Origin: Gamarada debralockiae
Taxonomy: Eukaryota > Ascomycota > Leotiomycetes > Helotiales > Hyphodiscaceae
Assembly: GCA_002803225.1 (NCBI GenBank)
Contig: NXFV01000229.1
Location: 1-27,306, forward strand
Length of the DNA stretch: 27,306 bases
Direction of reading: 5' to 3'
Shown: positions 1 to 10,860 of the stretch, piece by piece
How the letters are laid out: each line of letters begins with the position of its first letter
Position numbering within the stretch: the stretch's first letter is position 1
The notes under the pieces: model-generated
The model's input: the letters and a program-made list of their open reading frames with translations, nothing else
What the model was told of the DNA's origin: nothing
Databases searched by the model: none
Position numbers and translations under genes: made by a program

Positions 1-29
1 AGTCGAGTCTAGCTACTATAGTTCTTGGT

Positions 30-1753
30 TTATTTGCTAAATAATACTTCTAATTCCTTTTTATACCCCTCATAGTCAGCGACCTTTCTCCTTACAACCT
101 CAGCAGAATCTAGGCGCCAATACTAAGAGATAATCTCTTTAGCCTTAGAAGACAAAGGAGAAAATCTAGGACACAAATGGTCTTCTACAAGAGATAACAT
201 AGTATTCGTAGATGTAAGACAGCCCCAAAACCATATTGCCTCGGACTTCCAGCCTTCACACATAATACTCGCTAGTGCAGGCTTATGCTTCGAGGCCATA
301 TTAACCTCCTCTTCCTGAAAAATGTTCATAAATTCTTGTCGAACCTTGTCGAACCTTGTCGAATTCACAGAGGTCATCTTCCACTATCTCGTCGATACCA
401 TGCCCCGTCAGCTAGTAAGATACAGCAAGCATCTCTGCAGGTAAAGCACAGACCCACTCAAGATCAATTAAACAAGTAGTGTTCTAGTTTTCGTCGACGA
501 AGATATTGCTTAGATGGAGATCAGTAAACAGGAGATAGAAGGGTCCGTTGCGCCATTCCTGCTTGATATAATGATACAACAGCATCCTAAATAATGCACC
601 AGCCGCCATTTGACCACAACAGTCTTGAGCGTCATAAACTGCGTTTGGATTGCTGAGAAAGCTGTTCTCATGAAGTGTAAGCATATCTGCAACAAACGGC
701 TCAGTACAGGTATACGTTTTGTTCCTCTGTATAGTTCTCGGCGCATCGTCATTTTCTAAGATGATGACAGAGCAAGGCAGTGATCGGTCAGTATGGAACT
801 GGAATAATCCGATTCGATGCTGAGGGATACAGGCCAAGGAAAGAATCAAGCGAGCCATGCCTCGGAAGAGCTTCTGCCTTCGGATTGGGTCTTTCCGGTG
901 CTTCTCCACGTACTGGAGAGCATCTGGCCCGTATTAGGTCCAATATACTCAAGTAGCATATATACGGTAGGAAGCCGTTAGCTCGTTGGATGTACGGTAT
1001 AGTACGATGGGGTAGGGTATCGAAGAAGGTTGCGGAGACAGCGTTGGAACATGCGCCTAAGGCGGATGTAGAAAGGCCTTTGTTGCTCATGTACAAACTA
1101 TACGCCAGCAGTATAGTTAGCACGGAAGCCGTCAAGCGATATAGATGACTTACATGGCGGTGGTCAGAGAAGCCGAAGCCGTACAAATGTAGAATGCGAA
1201 CATTGGGGCATCGATCTTGCATCCATACATACGTTCCGATCTCAGAGCTCAACTTTTCATTTACTGTGCCAGGGTACTTGGCTTCAGCAAGCTTATGTGG
1301 CATAGGACAACGAAAGATGAGCTTCTTGCGGAAGTGGGTCGATCGTACCTCGATAGGTATACATACATTGAAGCTGCCTCGAATCCATTGATCCTGTGTT
1401 TTGACAATACAGTCGTCTCGAATGCTGAGCCTCAAGTGATGCTTAACAAGAACTTGAATGTTTTGTCTTTGGTCCCAGAGCGCCCTATAGAGCTCCTCTG
1501 CTGCCTCAAAGTATGCTATTTGGTTGATGATATTTGCATCTTTTTTGAGTGCCGACTCGTATGTGATGGGTTTGCGGTGATCTAGCTTGAGGGTAGTAGG
1601 CATGGTATCAGAATCCGTCCTGAGGCTTTGGCAGACGCGAGACGGTAGGATCGATGTTGGCTTGAATGCGAGTTTGGATGCAGGATCTGTTCCGCTCATG
1701 CAACCAAAGATTTTTGTGCCTGGAAAAACAACTGCGTCAGGTACAAAAATCAT
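30..1753 (-). pseudogene. Broken phosphotransferase (APH/kinase-like) gene
   Basis: This is a decayed member of the large fungal aminoglycoside-phosphotransferase-like (kinase-fold) family. Recognisable pieces on the minus strand are QDQWIRGSFNVCIPIEV, FRCPMPHKLAEAKYPGTV, a YMLLEYIGP hinge, the catalytic-loop-like TDLHLSNIFVDEN, and CLIDLEW further on. One normal intron is visible at 1098-1153 (GTAAGT donor, GCTAAC branch point, TATAG acceptor). After splicing, the frame is broken by TAA at 978-980, loss of one base near 906-908, TAG at 484-486, TAG at 412-414, a 10-bp duplication at 341-360, and TAG at 123-125. The original stop is probably 30-32. At least one TAG, and probably both at 484 and 412, sits where the family has Trp, which fits G-to-A (RIP-like) change. 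The start is uncertain: ATG codons at 1753 and nearer 1700 are both possible. The original substrate is unknown. Confidence 0.8.
341..360. repeat. Perfect 10-bp tandem duplication
   Basis: The unit gaaccttgtc occurs twice in a row, with a further partial copy (ttgtcgaa) on either side. It lies inside the phosphotransferase pseudogene and shifts its reading frame. Removing one unit would join the FDKVRQ stretch to EFMNIFQ in one frame. Confidence 0.9.
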
Positions 1754-2228
1754 TACTAAGCTAATGACGATTTCCTGTATTGGATAATACCCCTTTATAA
1801 AGTATTAGGGATAGTATGAGCCTGGTGGTGAAGCTGTGGTGGAGGAACTCTGTTACGCTATAAAAGAAGACTCTTTGCAAATCAGGCGTGAGACCGACGA
1901 TGCGAACGTGATTTTCTAGTAGGAGGGGAGGGGTTCAGGTGGTCCGGGAGTGGCTGCGGAACATAACTTATAAAATATTATAGGAGATATTGAGGTGTGC
2001 ACAGATTTTTAAGATGCTTCAAGTTAAAGTACCTATCATTTTTTTTGGCACACAGGGTTTTTCGGCACGCAGGGATAGAAGTTAGCATGCCTCTCTGGTT
2101 GGAAGTTGAGAGTATATTTACTTCCAAGCCTTTCTCCAACAGCCCGTTGGAGGAGAGCTGGCTGTAGTCTGGCATTGTTCTCCACTAAGAATGTTACGTG
2201 TATAAACTAGTACCATCGCTACTGGAGG
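1754..2228. other. Intergenic stretch, no gene recognised
   Basis: There is one short minus-strand open frame (about 65 codons, near 1978-2175) with no recognisable motif, and nothing else coding-like. It may contain the upstream region of the phosphotransferase pseudogene. Confidence 0.4.
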
Positions 2229-2947
2229 CTAAAACCAATTCCTGACTGCCCGAATTCCTTCCCAGGCCATAGTATCTACTCCATGACCGAGGTTACCAGA
2301 TCCCATCAGAGAAAATGTAATATCGGTTGCGCCAACTGCAAGGGCAGCATCCATAAAATTGTGGTAGCTGTTGGGTATTTCGAGCGCAGGAGCCATGGTA
2401 GTAGCTAGGTCAGGTACATTCATCATTACTATTCTACTGCAATTCGGTCTGGTATGATCTAAAATTGTAAGCCACAGCTAAATCCGAATGTAATGAGCAG
2501 ATTAATTCCAATTTAGAGGAATCTCCTGCGTTAAAATCGAAAAAGGAATCATCACATTCCAGGAGTAAACATGGCACTGGCAGCACGGCAGCGTCTAAAC
2601 GCCAGGCAATTTGGTTGGTTGCTGGAAGAAGCGCTGCTTGACGGTCAAGAGTGCATGTCGGATCTGTGACGATGACAATAGTGTTGCATACATAGGTGAG
2701 CACGTTTGCTCTCACGATCCTAGCAAAATTAGCAGAGCAATATAAAGTCTTGATCGTCGATTCTGTAAACTTTGGAAACTTGAGGTGCTGCAGATATTTT
2801 CTTAAACGCTAGCTCGACACTTGAGCCTACAGTAGAGTTGCTGCGTAAAAGGCGTGGAGGTTGAATAGACATACTGAAACGTATGACGGAGGTTTGGACT
2901 CTGCACGAGTATTTGAGCGGCGATGCTGATTGTTGGTCTCTGTACAT
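2229..2947 (-). pseudogene. Coding-like remnant, product not recognised
   Basis: Three consecutive minus-strand open stretches (2729-2947, 2434-2715, 2229-2426) have protein-like composition and lie end to end with short interruptions. Representative peptides are SSVELAFKKISAAPQVSKVY, IVIVTDPTCTLDRQAALLPA and FMDAALAVGATDITFSLMGS. A possible splice acceptor (CTGCTAAT branch point, TTGCTAG) lies between the first two. The second and third are separated by stops near 2428-2434 with no convincing donor. It may be a decayed gene, or one whose introns I have not resolved. I do not recognise the family and assign no function. Confidence 0.25.
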
Positions 2948-3208
2948 ACAAGTACAACGTACTGCATGTATAAAACATCACAAAGGCAACGGACACAGAG
3001 ATTAAATTATCAGGTCCTACACAAGCACTCTAATTCCTCGAGACCCTTTATTCGTGCTGACATTCTCGTCGCAAATGTAATACCTTGCTTCTGCCACAAA
3101 GGCGATTGTTGTACAAGACAGATTCTTATTAAAGAACAAAGAAGTAACAAATTAGAAGGAAGATTTCAACCCTTTCGGACCATCTTATCATCTCGCTGGC
3201 GTCTTTCG

Positions 3209-3901
3209 TTATGGCGTCTTTCCTTCGCCATCGCATGCACATATTCTGCCGTCTCCGTCAATTGGCTTGGCCTGCTCAGTCAGCGTATCTGGAAAGAGGA
3301 ACATCCATCCATTCCAAACTCGATTGGGCCCCATCCATCCGGTGAGGAGTTGTGCAAGTCTGGTAGGTCTTCCGTCGAATTGGTTGACGTATTCGCGAAT
3401 CAATACGGACTTGTCCGGGTATTTGACCTTGTGCAACTTCCACACACGGTTGCAAGTGAGGCCCCAACAGACGGATCGTATCGGATCGAGATCTTTGAAG
3501 ATGTAGAGCAGGAGTTCATTGGGGAGGATTGTGATGACGGTAATCTGGCCCGAGAAACTTGGTTAACAATGCGTTTTAGAACCAGTTAGGCACCAACATG
3601 CCTTCTTTGAATCCATAGGATCAGTCATTCTCACATTATTCACCTTCTTGGCCCCAGCTTGGCCTTTGAAGAACTGGCCTTGCATTTGGCGGGCATGCTG
3701 ATCGCGTTGAGGAGTTGATTGGGGATTGTTGTTCCGTTTGATGTTAAGTGTTAAGGTGTTGCGACTTCGACTCCGAGAGCTTGAAAGCGAGTCTCGTCGG
3801 CGTGTTATGCGAAAATGAGATCCAAGAGTGATATTGTGTGCCGTTGTCCCGAGGCATCGTGTTCGAGGATGTGGAAGGTGCTTAACGTTGATGGAGGGCA
3901 T
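3209..3901 (-). CDS. Small F-box protein (two exons)
   Basis: Predicted exons are 3635-3901 and 3209-3544, joined over a 90-nt intron (3545-3634: GTGAGA donor, GTTAAC branch point, CCAG acceptor). Both exons are in phase 0 and give about 200 residues. An alternative donor 9 nt upstream in the transcript (GTGAAT) would also keep frame. Exon 2 opens with an F-box, LPNELLLYIFKDLDP followed by LTCNRVWKLH, at about residues 95-128. The C-terminal part (RLAQLLTGWMGPNRVWNGW) resembles the short tail found after the F-box in many small leotiomycete F-box proteins. By family role, it would bind Skp1 and recruit a target to an SCF ubiquitin ligase; the target is unknown. Exon 1 is basic and Ser/Arg-rich and is the less certain part. 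The start is the first ATG of the open frame (3901). Confidence 0.65.
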
Positions 3902-4217
3902 CAACTGTGGGTGGTTGAGATTGAAAAATAGTGAGGACAAGGCTTAGGTCACAAAACCTATTATGGTAGCCTCGTGGAAAACGGTAGCAAATTCACCGTT
4001 GGAGAGAAATTTCTCGTGCTGATCACAGTGAATCATTCCATGGGCATCGAAGGTGAGGACCAGCCGAGAATGAAAGAGATGAAAGCTCCCAGCGGCTCAA
4101 AAATATCGGACAAATACTTGAATGGACATTGGCACTAACTTGATAGAAATGGGGTGATATTTATGAAATGCACTTGCCAAGTTTCCACAGATCAACACTT
4201 CCATCCTAGGAGCGTTT
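3902..4217. other. Intergenic stretch, no gene recognised
   Basis: Nothing coding-like is visible. It separates the 5' end of the F-box gene from the 3' end of the reductase pseudogene, and both are on the minus strand. Confidence 0.5.
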
Positions 4218-5255
4218 TTAAATTTCCAGCAGCTGCCTCCCTAAATCCACAAATGTCTTATCATCACTCCGAAACTCGCACCCAAGGATCCTTCTCGCCT
4301 TCTCGTTCTCAATATGGTACGCATTTTCCGGCAACGAGCTCGTACCTGGCTTCCCAACTGGCGTCCTGGTGTCCAGCTTCCCAAAGTTCCCCCTCAAAAC
4401 ATCAGAAACCTTCTGGCTCGAGACCGCCCTCCCACTGAGAATAATTCGGTTTCTACCGGCCTTTGGCGTCGTAGCAGCAAGGTGATGCGCAATTGCCAGA
4501 TCGCGAACATCGATATACATGTGGACGCCGTTTGGTGGCAACGGGGCGCCTCTACTAGCGTTGAAGAATGCATTGTAGACCCGGAAATTGGACTCATTGA
4601 GATCCTTGACGTTGGGTATGGAAGAAATGCGCGTCAGAGGTCCGTAAATCATCGGGGGGGGGGAGGGGGGGAAAGCGTGACAAGATCAAAGTTTGGCTTC
4701 TCCTCCTCCACAAACTTCCAAGCAGCGAGTTCCACAAATTTCTTGCTGGCCCGATACGCGGTTCCAATATCGCTCGTCATGGCTTCGGAGTAAGTGACGG
4801 AATTCCAGTCGTTCTCTGTGTAGACTTTGCGAGGGATGGTCGCGATAAGGGCCTTGAAGTCGATGATTGCTGCGCAGCTTGAGGTATAATCACCCTCTTC
4901 ACTTCAGGCGCGTGAGCTTTAACGGCTTCAGAAGTTCAGTGGTTCCTTTGATGGCGGGGTCAAGGAGTTCAGCGTTGTTGGCGATGGTGCGTAGCATGAA
5001 CGGAGATGCTTGATGGATGACGGCGTCGAAGGGAGGAGTCGATTTGACGCCGAAGTCGAATGCACCCGGGAGAGTCGTGTCTTCAATGATGCCGAAATTC
5101 ATTTGCAATTTGTAGGTTGAGAAGTTCTGAATAAGAGTCTCTGCCTTGGCTTGACTGTGGGCCACACTGCGAACGAAGAAGCCGTTGGCAGGAGTTCAGA
5201 GAGAATGTTGGCCAAGGAAGCCATTGGCTCCTGTTAGGAGGACTCGATGATACAT
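4218..5255 (-). pseudogene. GRE2-like NAD(P)-dependent reductase, frameshifted
   Basis: This is an extended short-chain dehydrogenase/reductase of the GRE2 / dihydroflavonol-reductase-like type, with an intact family length of about 345 residues. The start (5255) reads MYHRVLLTGANGFLGQH with the TGxxGxxG dinucleotide-binding motif. Further on are FDAVIHQASPFM, TSSCAA, the catalytic YRASK (YxxxK), and an intact C-terminal third from MIYGPLTRISSIPN to the stop at 4218. Five lesions break it: loss of about 2 bases near 5205-5209, 1 base near 5189-5191, 1 base near 4925-4927 (AAGGCC to AAGCC), 1 base near 4884-4886 (ATAACC to ATACC), and a wrong length in a C tract at 4654-4671. The first creates an in-frame TGA at 5196-5198. 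Protein-level similarity on both sides of each lesion is excellent. The decay is therefore recent, or the indels are sequencing errors. Known relatives reduce small carbonyls with NADPH; the substrate here is unknown. Confidence 0.8.
4654..4671 (+). repeat. G-rich homopolymer tract (10 G, A, 7 G)
   Basis: A G10-A-G7 run lies on the plus strand, read as C on the coding strand of the reductase pseudogene. Its present length puts the upstream frame out of register with MIYGPL. The run is prone to replication slippage and to read error. Confidence 0.9.
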
Positions 5256-7466
5256 CGTTGTAATTGACTGTTTTGCTGGAAGAGGCTTTAAAAATTTTGT
5301 CGCTTGACTGTCCTCGAAGGATTTAGTGACGAACGACTTGAAGCTAAGTTCTATGAGTTGAAAGTGATTGGTGGAAGCCGCAAACATGAATTATATACCG
5401 ATTGAGGCGACGGCGATAGACTCATCTCCATCATATATCCTCGACGTCGTCAGGAGAAACGGGAGTCACTTGAAGCTTACGAGACGTGATTTGGATGCTA
5501 CAAAAGCCTTTTCTCAGTTCATATGGACCTACCGATGCTCTGTCATGCCCAGTGGTAGTAAACAGGGTCAGAACCAATCAAGCTCCAGTCAACTCCACAA
5601 GAGTCAGTAACGCCGAAAGGCACTGCACTCCACTCATCGCCAAAAAAAAGGGTGAACAGAGGTATCTTTTGGGGCCTGTTTTACCCCCGAAGTCACAAAG
5701 ACAACGCTGGGGCTCCTAATTGCAGGCAATATCGAACGAAACTTCGAATTATCCTGCGAAGATATTCATATATGCTCTAATCTTTCTCGGTGTGTATCCA
5801 TATCTAGTGAGTGGCCAAATCCTGCTCCTCTATTGCGTGTGCGTCGATGTCGAGGTGCTGCTATTGGCAGCCCTTGTCATATATCCATATTGGTTTATCG
5901 TTCTTTCGTAATCGAATCTCATTCGGACTCGAGTGAGGAATGGATTAGGGCAAAGAGGGTTGGGTCCGTCTGACCATTGAAAGCAGACAGTCTAGAACGA
6001 AGGGTCATGGTTAGTCTCGAATGAATTCAATGTCAAAATAACAGGAGACACATGGGCAAGAAATGTATAAACTCTGGAGATTGGTGGGGTCATTTAGAGA
6101 CGTTCCTTGATGTGAATTTCAAAACAGAAGTATTATTTAGGGGTGGCTCTATGAAATGAGGGGCAATAAATTACCCCAAATTAATATTTCTCATCCTCAT
6201 AAAATTTCAACCACATTCGTATTGCAAGCAGTGACGGTTGTAACTCACTAGTTAGAGATTTCTTCCTCATTTAGGGGGTTCCCCTTATCAACAGACTGTA
6301 GAGAGCTCTGCTTCCATTGCCTAGTGGTTTTCCTTGGTTAGGATGCCAGTAGAATCATGAAATTATGGTCTACGGAATGAATCGTTGCTTTGAGGAGCAA
6401 AATTTCAGGCAGTACGGGATATTTATAGTAGAGCTAGGATTAGCTCCTTGATACGCTAGAGAAGTGAAGACTTCTTTGTAAAAGTCAAGGGATTGAAGAG
6501 GGGCCGTTGATTGCTTAGAGGCACGGTACCTACCGGGGTCTATGCGGCAAGTCGCTAACCCTCCGACGCGTCGATATTTTCTTCCACCCTTTCACACAAT
6601 ATTTCGTATAATGGTATCAAAAATAAATTCTCCGGCTGTGTTATCCCACAATATCAAGGCTGGGGATTAATCTTCCGGTGATTCTTGTGCATTCTCAAAA
6701 GTCTAGGGAGGTTGCAAACTAGAGTTTGTGTGACACTATCGCAAAAGTGGGTCTTCTATGGAACTAGACGAAGTTGCGAAGCGAATTCTCGTCTTGTTTT
6801 AGACCTCAAGTCATAATTAGGGAAAACTTATGCCACCTACTGATAAAGCATGTGAATGCCAGGTTGAAGAAATACTGGAATTACTCGCTTGGTTGCCTTT
6901 CAAGTCCTCCACGATAATGCACCTCACTGCTCTTCTGCCATGAGCACCTCAATGAGTCAGCCTGGGTAGGCTGAGGCTGTAGGTGGATGAGTTCTTCATC
7001 TCTCGAGAGAATCAGTTCGTTTGTAGTTGACTAATTATTTTCTGCTGTATAGAAAACAGCTGTCTTGTTCAACATCTCCAGGCCTCCATCCAGGTATTTG
7101 CTCATGCTGTCAGATTAAACTTACAAGGATCCCAGAAACAGCTTCTTTCTAGATCTCATGGTCCAGTCATACGTGACCAGTAATATTTTAGCTTTATAAG
7201 TTACTGCACATCTCGAAGTCGTTGCCTGGGCGCGGCTGGGGTTGCTTTGGGGCCATTGTGTTGATGGCAGGCTATACAAGTTGATCTGATTGGTCACTAT
7301 ATACGAGCGTGGCAATAAGGGAGAGCTAAACATAGGAATTAGGTACAGCCTTATACCAAGACCACCCCATTCTAGGTAGCGCCGTTGCAATAATGATCAT
7401 CACCCCTCAGTGAAAACAGAAGCATATCTTTTAGGATTGCCCAGCATCCAGAGATTTGTGGTAGAC
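5256..7466. other. 2.2-kb gene-free stretch
   Basis: No open frame with recognisable motifs or convincing splice structure was found on either strand. A 63-codon hydrophobic plus-strand frame near 5720-5911 looks fortuitous. The right end probably holds the promoter of the membrane-protein gene that starts at 7467. No terminal repeats or transposase fragments were seen. Confidence 0.5.
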
Positions 7467-9968
7467 ATGTTCGAACGACGGAACTCGCTCAACTCAGAAA
7501 CTTTTCCTTTACAACCACTTCCAGGCTATGCGTCTGACAATGAACGAACCAACTTAACGAGCCCGCTTCGCAATAACGAACAAGCACGAGAATGCGATGC
7601 CTTCCTACCTTCCCCAGATATCTCGAGGTCCTCGAGCGTGCATCCATCACCTGCCATGGTGGTCAAGCTCCCAGACACGCCACCACCGTCAACGAAACTA
7701 CATCGTTCGGCATTCGTGCTGTTCTTGGTCTTCTCATATGCAACTATGGCACTCTTCTCCTGGATCGTCACCTGTATCCTGACCGTGCGGCCCATTGTAG
7801 GGCCGCATCACTACGGTGTCTTTATGGACGATTTATCCGGCTATGGCTATATTAATAACCCGTATGTTAAAAGCGAGAATTGGTTCAGGACCGCTAGGGT
7901 CCTTCAGTCTATCATAAGTGTCTTGACAATCCCTCTGACTTCGGCGGTCTGTTCAAGCGCTGCGGTTGTGTTCGCCCAGCGGCGAAAATCTTCAACCGGA
8001 AATCTCAGCATCCGACAACTGATGACTTTTTCGGATCAGACCTGGGCGGATCCTACTACCTATCCCAAAGCTTTCCTGAGTTGGAAGCGATACGGGAGTC
8101 CCCTCCTAGTCTTCGCAATCCTGCTAAATACTCTTGGTTTTCTGATATCACCGCTACAAGAAATTTTCCTCGACGCGAAGAACATCAAAACTCCGACTTT
8201 TCCTCAGCCAATCCAGCCTCTGCTGGATCTTCCCGACCAGTGGCAGGGTAACAGAGAGCGGGATACAAATCTCATCGTCACCCTCACTCGAAGTGCTCTG
8301 ATGACGGCTTCAAATTCTCAACCACAAGCTCAACTCTGGCAGGGCGGCGGGAACGCCACTTGTACTACTCTGGAAATACTAAAAGCCAATGCACCGCCCT
8401 ACCCTGATTCTTGTGAGAAAGGAAATACCTTGGGCAACATAGACACATTAAATGACCCGTTTCTCGCTGAACTCCCCGCAGGATATAGTACTGGCCTCAT
8501 ACGCCAGTTCATGCCTCGAATCAACTCAACGGCTTTATATGAAAATATAACAGGTGCCGGTTCTTTCCCTGCCGGATGCGATCAGAAGCCTGGGGCATTC
8601 TACGCGGAGTATTTGGACACGCAGCTGGACACGACGGACAACAATTCGCCGTACCTAACGTGGTCATTACAGGCTTGCATGCCAGCAAATTTGAGTCAAT
8701 CACCATGGAAACGTACTCGAGATCGTCAGGATTTCTCTGAAGAGCTTTACATCAACATAACTCTATGGGGCGATGATAAATTGGCCACCCCAGCTGGCGG
8801 CGCTCAGTTTCGGGTGACTGTCATCACTACGGCCGGCTACTTTGAGCTGCCCAACTATATGAATGGAGCTGTTGCAGGTCCCTTGCTGCAAAAGGACCCT
8901 AATAGTATTTGTGGTAATGACTGCTATACGGAAGGTTTTAGTGGGAACGGGATCTAGTAAGACAAAGGCTCTCCGAATCTTTATCTTTCCAGAAACATGC
9001 TAAACAGCTCCAGTAACCACAATGTGACCTCAAAAAATACCAAACGCTTCGAGACGGTCTATGACGAATTCTACTCTAATGAACCATATACCTCTCTTTC
9101 ACTTGAGACAGTTTTCAACAAAGGTCCGCTTTTAACGACCGCCATGGCACTGTTCGGCAACGGATCCTTCCTAGCGACTCGGATTGCAAACCCCAAAGCT
9201 TATTGGGGTGTCAATAACACGGGCTCAATTCCGATGGACCTCAATCCTCCCAACTGGGGGTCCTGTATCGACTTGGCCCCTATGGGGAGACTGCTAGCAT
9301 CCAGCGATGGAGTCGGTGATAGCACCCACACTGACAATTGCATAACAAACACCGCCGGCGGGATTGGCGGACAAGAACTCGGGGAGTACATGTCTGACTG
9401 GATCAGAAATTTTGTGAGCGATGGCAGCGGTAGCTTGACTACAGCTTTCACTGCTGCAGCTTATCTCGCTAACCAAGCCTGGATGGCGAACAATATCCCC
9501 GAAACGTTACACACGCTATCTATCAACTTTGACTACGGTGCTGATACGCAAGTGCCAACTATTTCGAAAACTGGAATGATCTTGATCTCTGCGCTGTTGG
9601 CAATTGATCTGATCGCCTTATTCGCCATGGCGATCTATGCATCTCTCTCGGTACGGTGGACAAATCAGCTCGATTCGTTTGCGATGATACGATTGGGTGC
9701 TGCTATGGCGGATAAACTTCCTCTGATGGTTGGTCTGAACAAGGATGAGATGAAAATCTTGGATCAGTTGCCTGGGGCTATTGGTGATGCTGCGGATGAG
9801 AATGAGACGGTAGGCCGACTAGGTCTTGGAGCTCGGAATGGACTAAGCAAGAGCAGGCGATATGAATGCTATGCAGAAGATAAAGAGCCTCTCAGCTTTG
9901 CAGAAAAGAAAATTTTGAAGGAAGGATCAAATGCTGGGGTGGAGGGTGATGCTGGTCGGTTTGTTTGA
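7467..9968 (+). CDS. Fungal four-helix membrane protein, function unknown
   Basis: Predicted exons are 7467-8956 and 9014-9968, joined over a 57-nt intron with a GTAAGA donor, GCTAAAC branch point and CCAG acceptor. Splicing removes the TAG at 8955-8957 and keeps frame (GNGI|YNHNV), giving 814 residues. The start is the first ATG of the frame. The N-terminus is Ser/Pro-rich and probably cytoplasmic (1-80). Membrane segments lie at about 81-105, 144-169, 210-230 and 683-710. Between the third and fourth is a loop of about 450 residues with many N-x-S/T sites (NATC, NSTA, NITG, NLSQ, NITL) and scattered cysteines, consistent with an extracellular domain. A cytoplasmic tail of about 100 residues follows. 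The layout resembles large uncharacterised ascomycete membrane proteins of about 800 residues; I cannot name a family with confidence. No catalytic motif is visible. Confidence 0.8.
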
Positions 9969-10085
9969 GAATGCTCAAGAATCAGTCGAATCCTGTGGCT
10001 ACTTAGGGAAGAACCGAGTGTCTAACATATTCCCAAATTTCCAAAGCCTGTTTGATCTAGATGACTAGCCTAGGGGGATGCTTCT

Positions 10086-10340
10086 TTAACATCGTGCCCA
10101 TGCCCCTTCTCCCCACACTGCACAACTCCCAATGCCCGTCTCTTGCCCTTCCAAAACCCCCTCATCTGAGAAGATACTGTGATCCAAGAATGTCTCTTTT
10201 GCGGCCCAGACCCAATTCAACGCGGAATAAACCAAGAACCCACTTGCGAAACCATACGAGAAACTAATCCTATTGATATAAATCGCGCCACTAATATCCA
10301 CATTAGGATTAAGAGTATATATCATCCCTGGCAGGGCGGT
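10086..10340 (-). pseudogene. C-terminal relic of an NCS1 nucleobase permease
   Basis: The minus-strand peptide runs from LPGMIYTLNPNVDISGAIYI through ISFSYGFASGFLVYSALNWV to AAKETFLDHSIFSDEG. This matches the last helices of NCS1 (uracil/uridine/allantoin permease-type) transporters: the PGLI-x-S-x-NP turn, the YGF-x-x-GF-x-VY helix and the A/P-KET-L tail. Immediately upstream (10341-10350) the frame meets tandem stops, and no other transporter helices are seen. Only about 75 of roughly 550 residues remain. It lies tail to tail with the membrane-protein gene ending at 9968. It cannot encode a working transporter. Confidence 0.6.
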
Positions 10341-10624
10341 TTTTTATCAGCGATTATTATAAGCAGTACTTCTCGTAGGGCCCTTTTGCTGAGTAATTTC
10401 CTGAAATCACGTGTGATTACAGGCATGCCAAATGATAAGTCTTACCGACCCCCTTACAACCCCCCCTTAATAAATCTGGCGTACGAACGCGATGTGATAG
10501 TGTTGAGCTAGTCCGTAAGAGTTGTGCATAAGGTCTGTAGTAAGATTAGTCTTAAAATCACATCAAATAGGCTAAGAATAGTTAAGCTATACAGCCTAAT
10601 ATTGGAAGAAACAGTATACTACCC

Positions 10625-10655
10625 AAAATATTTTGGATTGAAAGGACTCGAATCT
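10625..10655 (+). repeat. Outer inverted repeat, left arm
   Basis: aaaatattttggattg (10625-10640) is the exact reverse complement of 12032-12047. Similarity continues inward (aaggactcgaatct against aggaccgaatct), giving about 30 bp in all with one indel. The arms bracket about 1.4 kb that contains the inner inverted repeat. Confidence 0.7.
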
Positions 10656-10700
10656 AAAATGTTTTGCATTTTATCGATAGATTCGTCCATTGAGAGACTG

Positions 10701-10719
10701 TCATTGGTCGACTGGGAGG
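10701..10719 (+). repeat. 19-bp direct repeat, copy 1
   Basis: tcattggtcgactgggagg is perfectly repeated in the same orientation at 12271-12289, 1570 bp away. A 19-bp exact match is very unlikely by chance in this window, so the two sites probably come from one repeat family. Confidence 0.8.
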
Positions 10720-10860
10720 TTGGTCGACCTGTTGATTGGTTCAGAAGTTTTGGTCGGCGGCTGTGCGAAAGATCGCAGTTTTGGCTGGGTGGCCGCGAGG
10801 AAAGCGAAAGATAACCTGCAACCCAGTGAAGATGACGATAACTTGCCCGCGGACGAAGTC

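Noticed and set aside
2930..3589. 219-codon plus-strand open frame
   Set aside because: It is antisense to the F-box exon, which has a recognisable F-box and consistent splice sites; the plus-strand peptide has no motif.
5720..5911. Hydrophobic 63-codon plus-strand frame
   Set aside because: Its AT-rich composition explains the hydrophobicity; there is no homology cue, conserved context or splice sites.
8957..8992. 36-nt intron ending at the first CAG in the membrane-protein gene
   Set aside because: It is shorter than usual and has no branch point; extending to CCAG at 9013 includes GCTAAAC and keeps frame.
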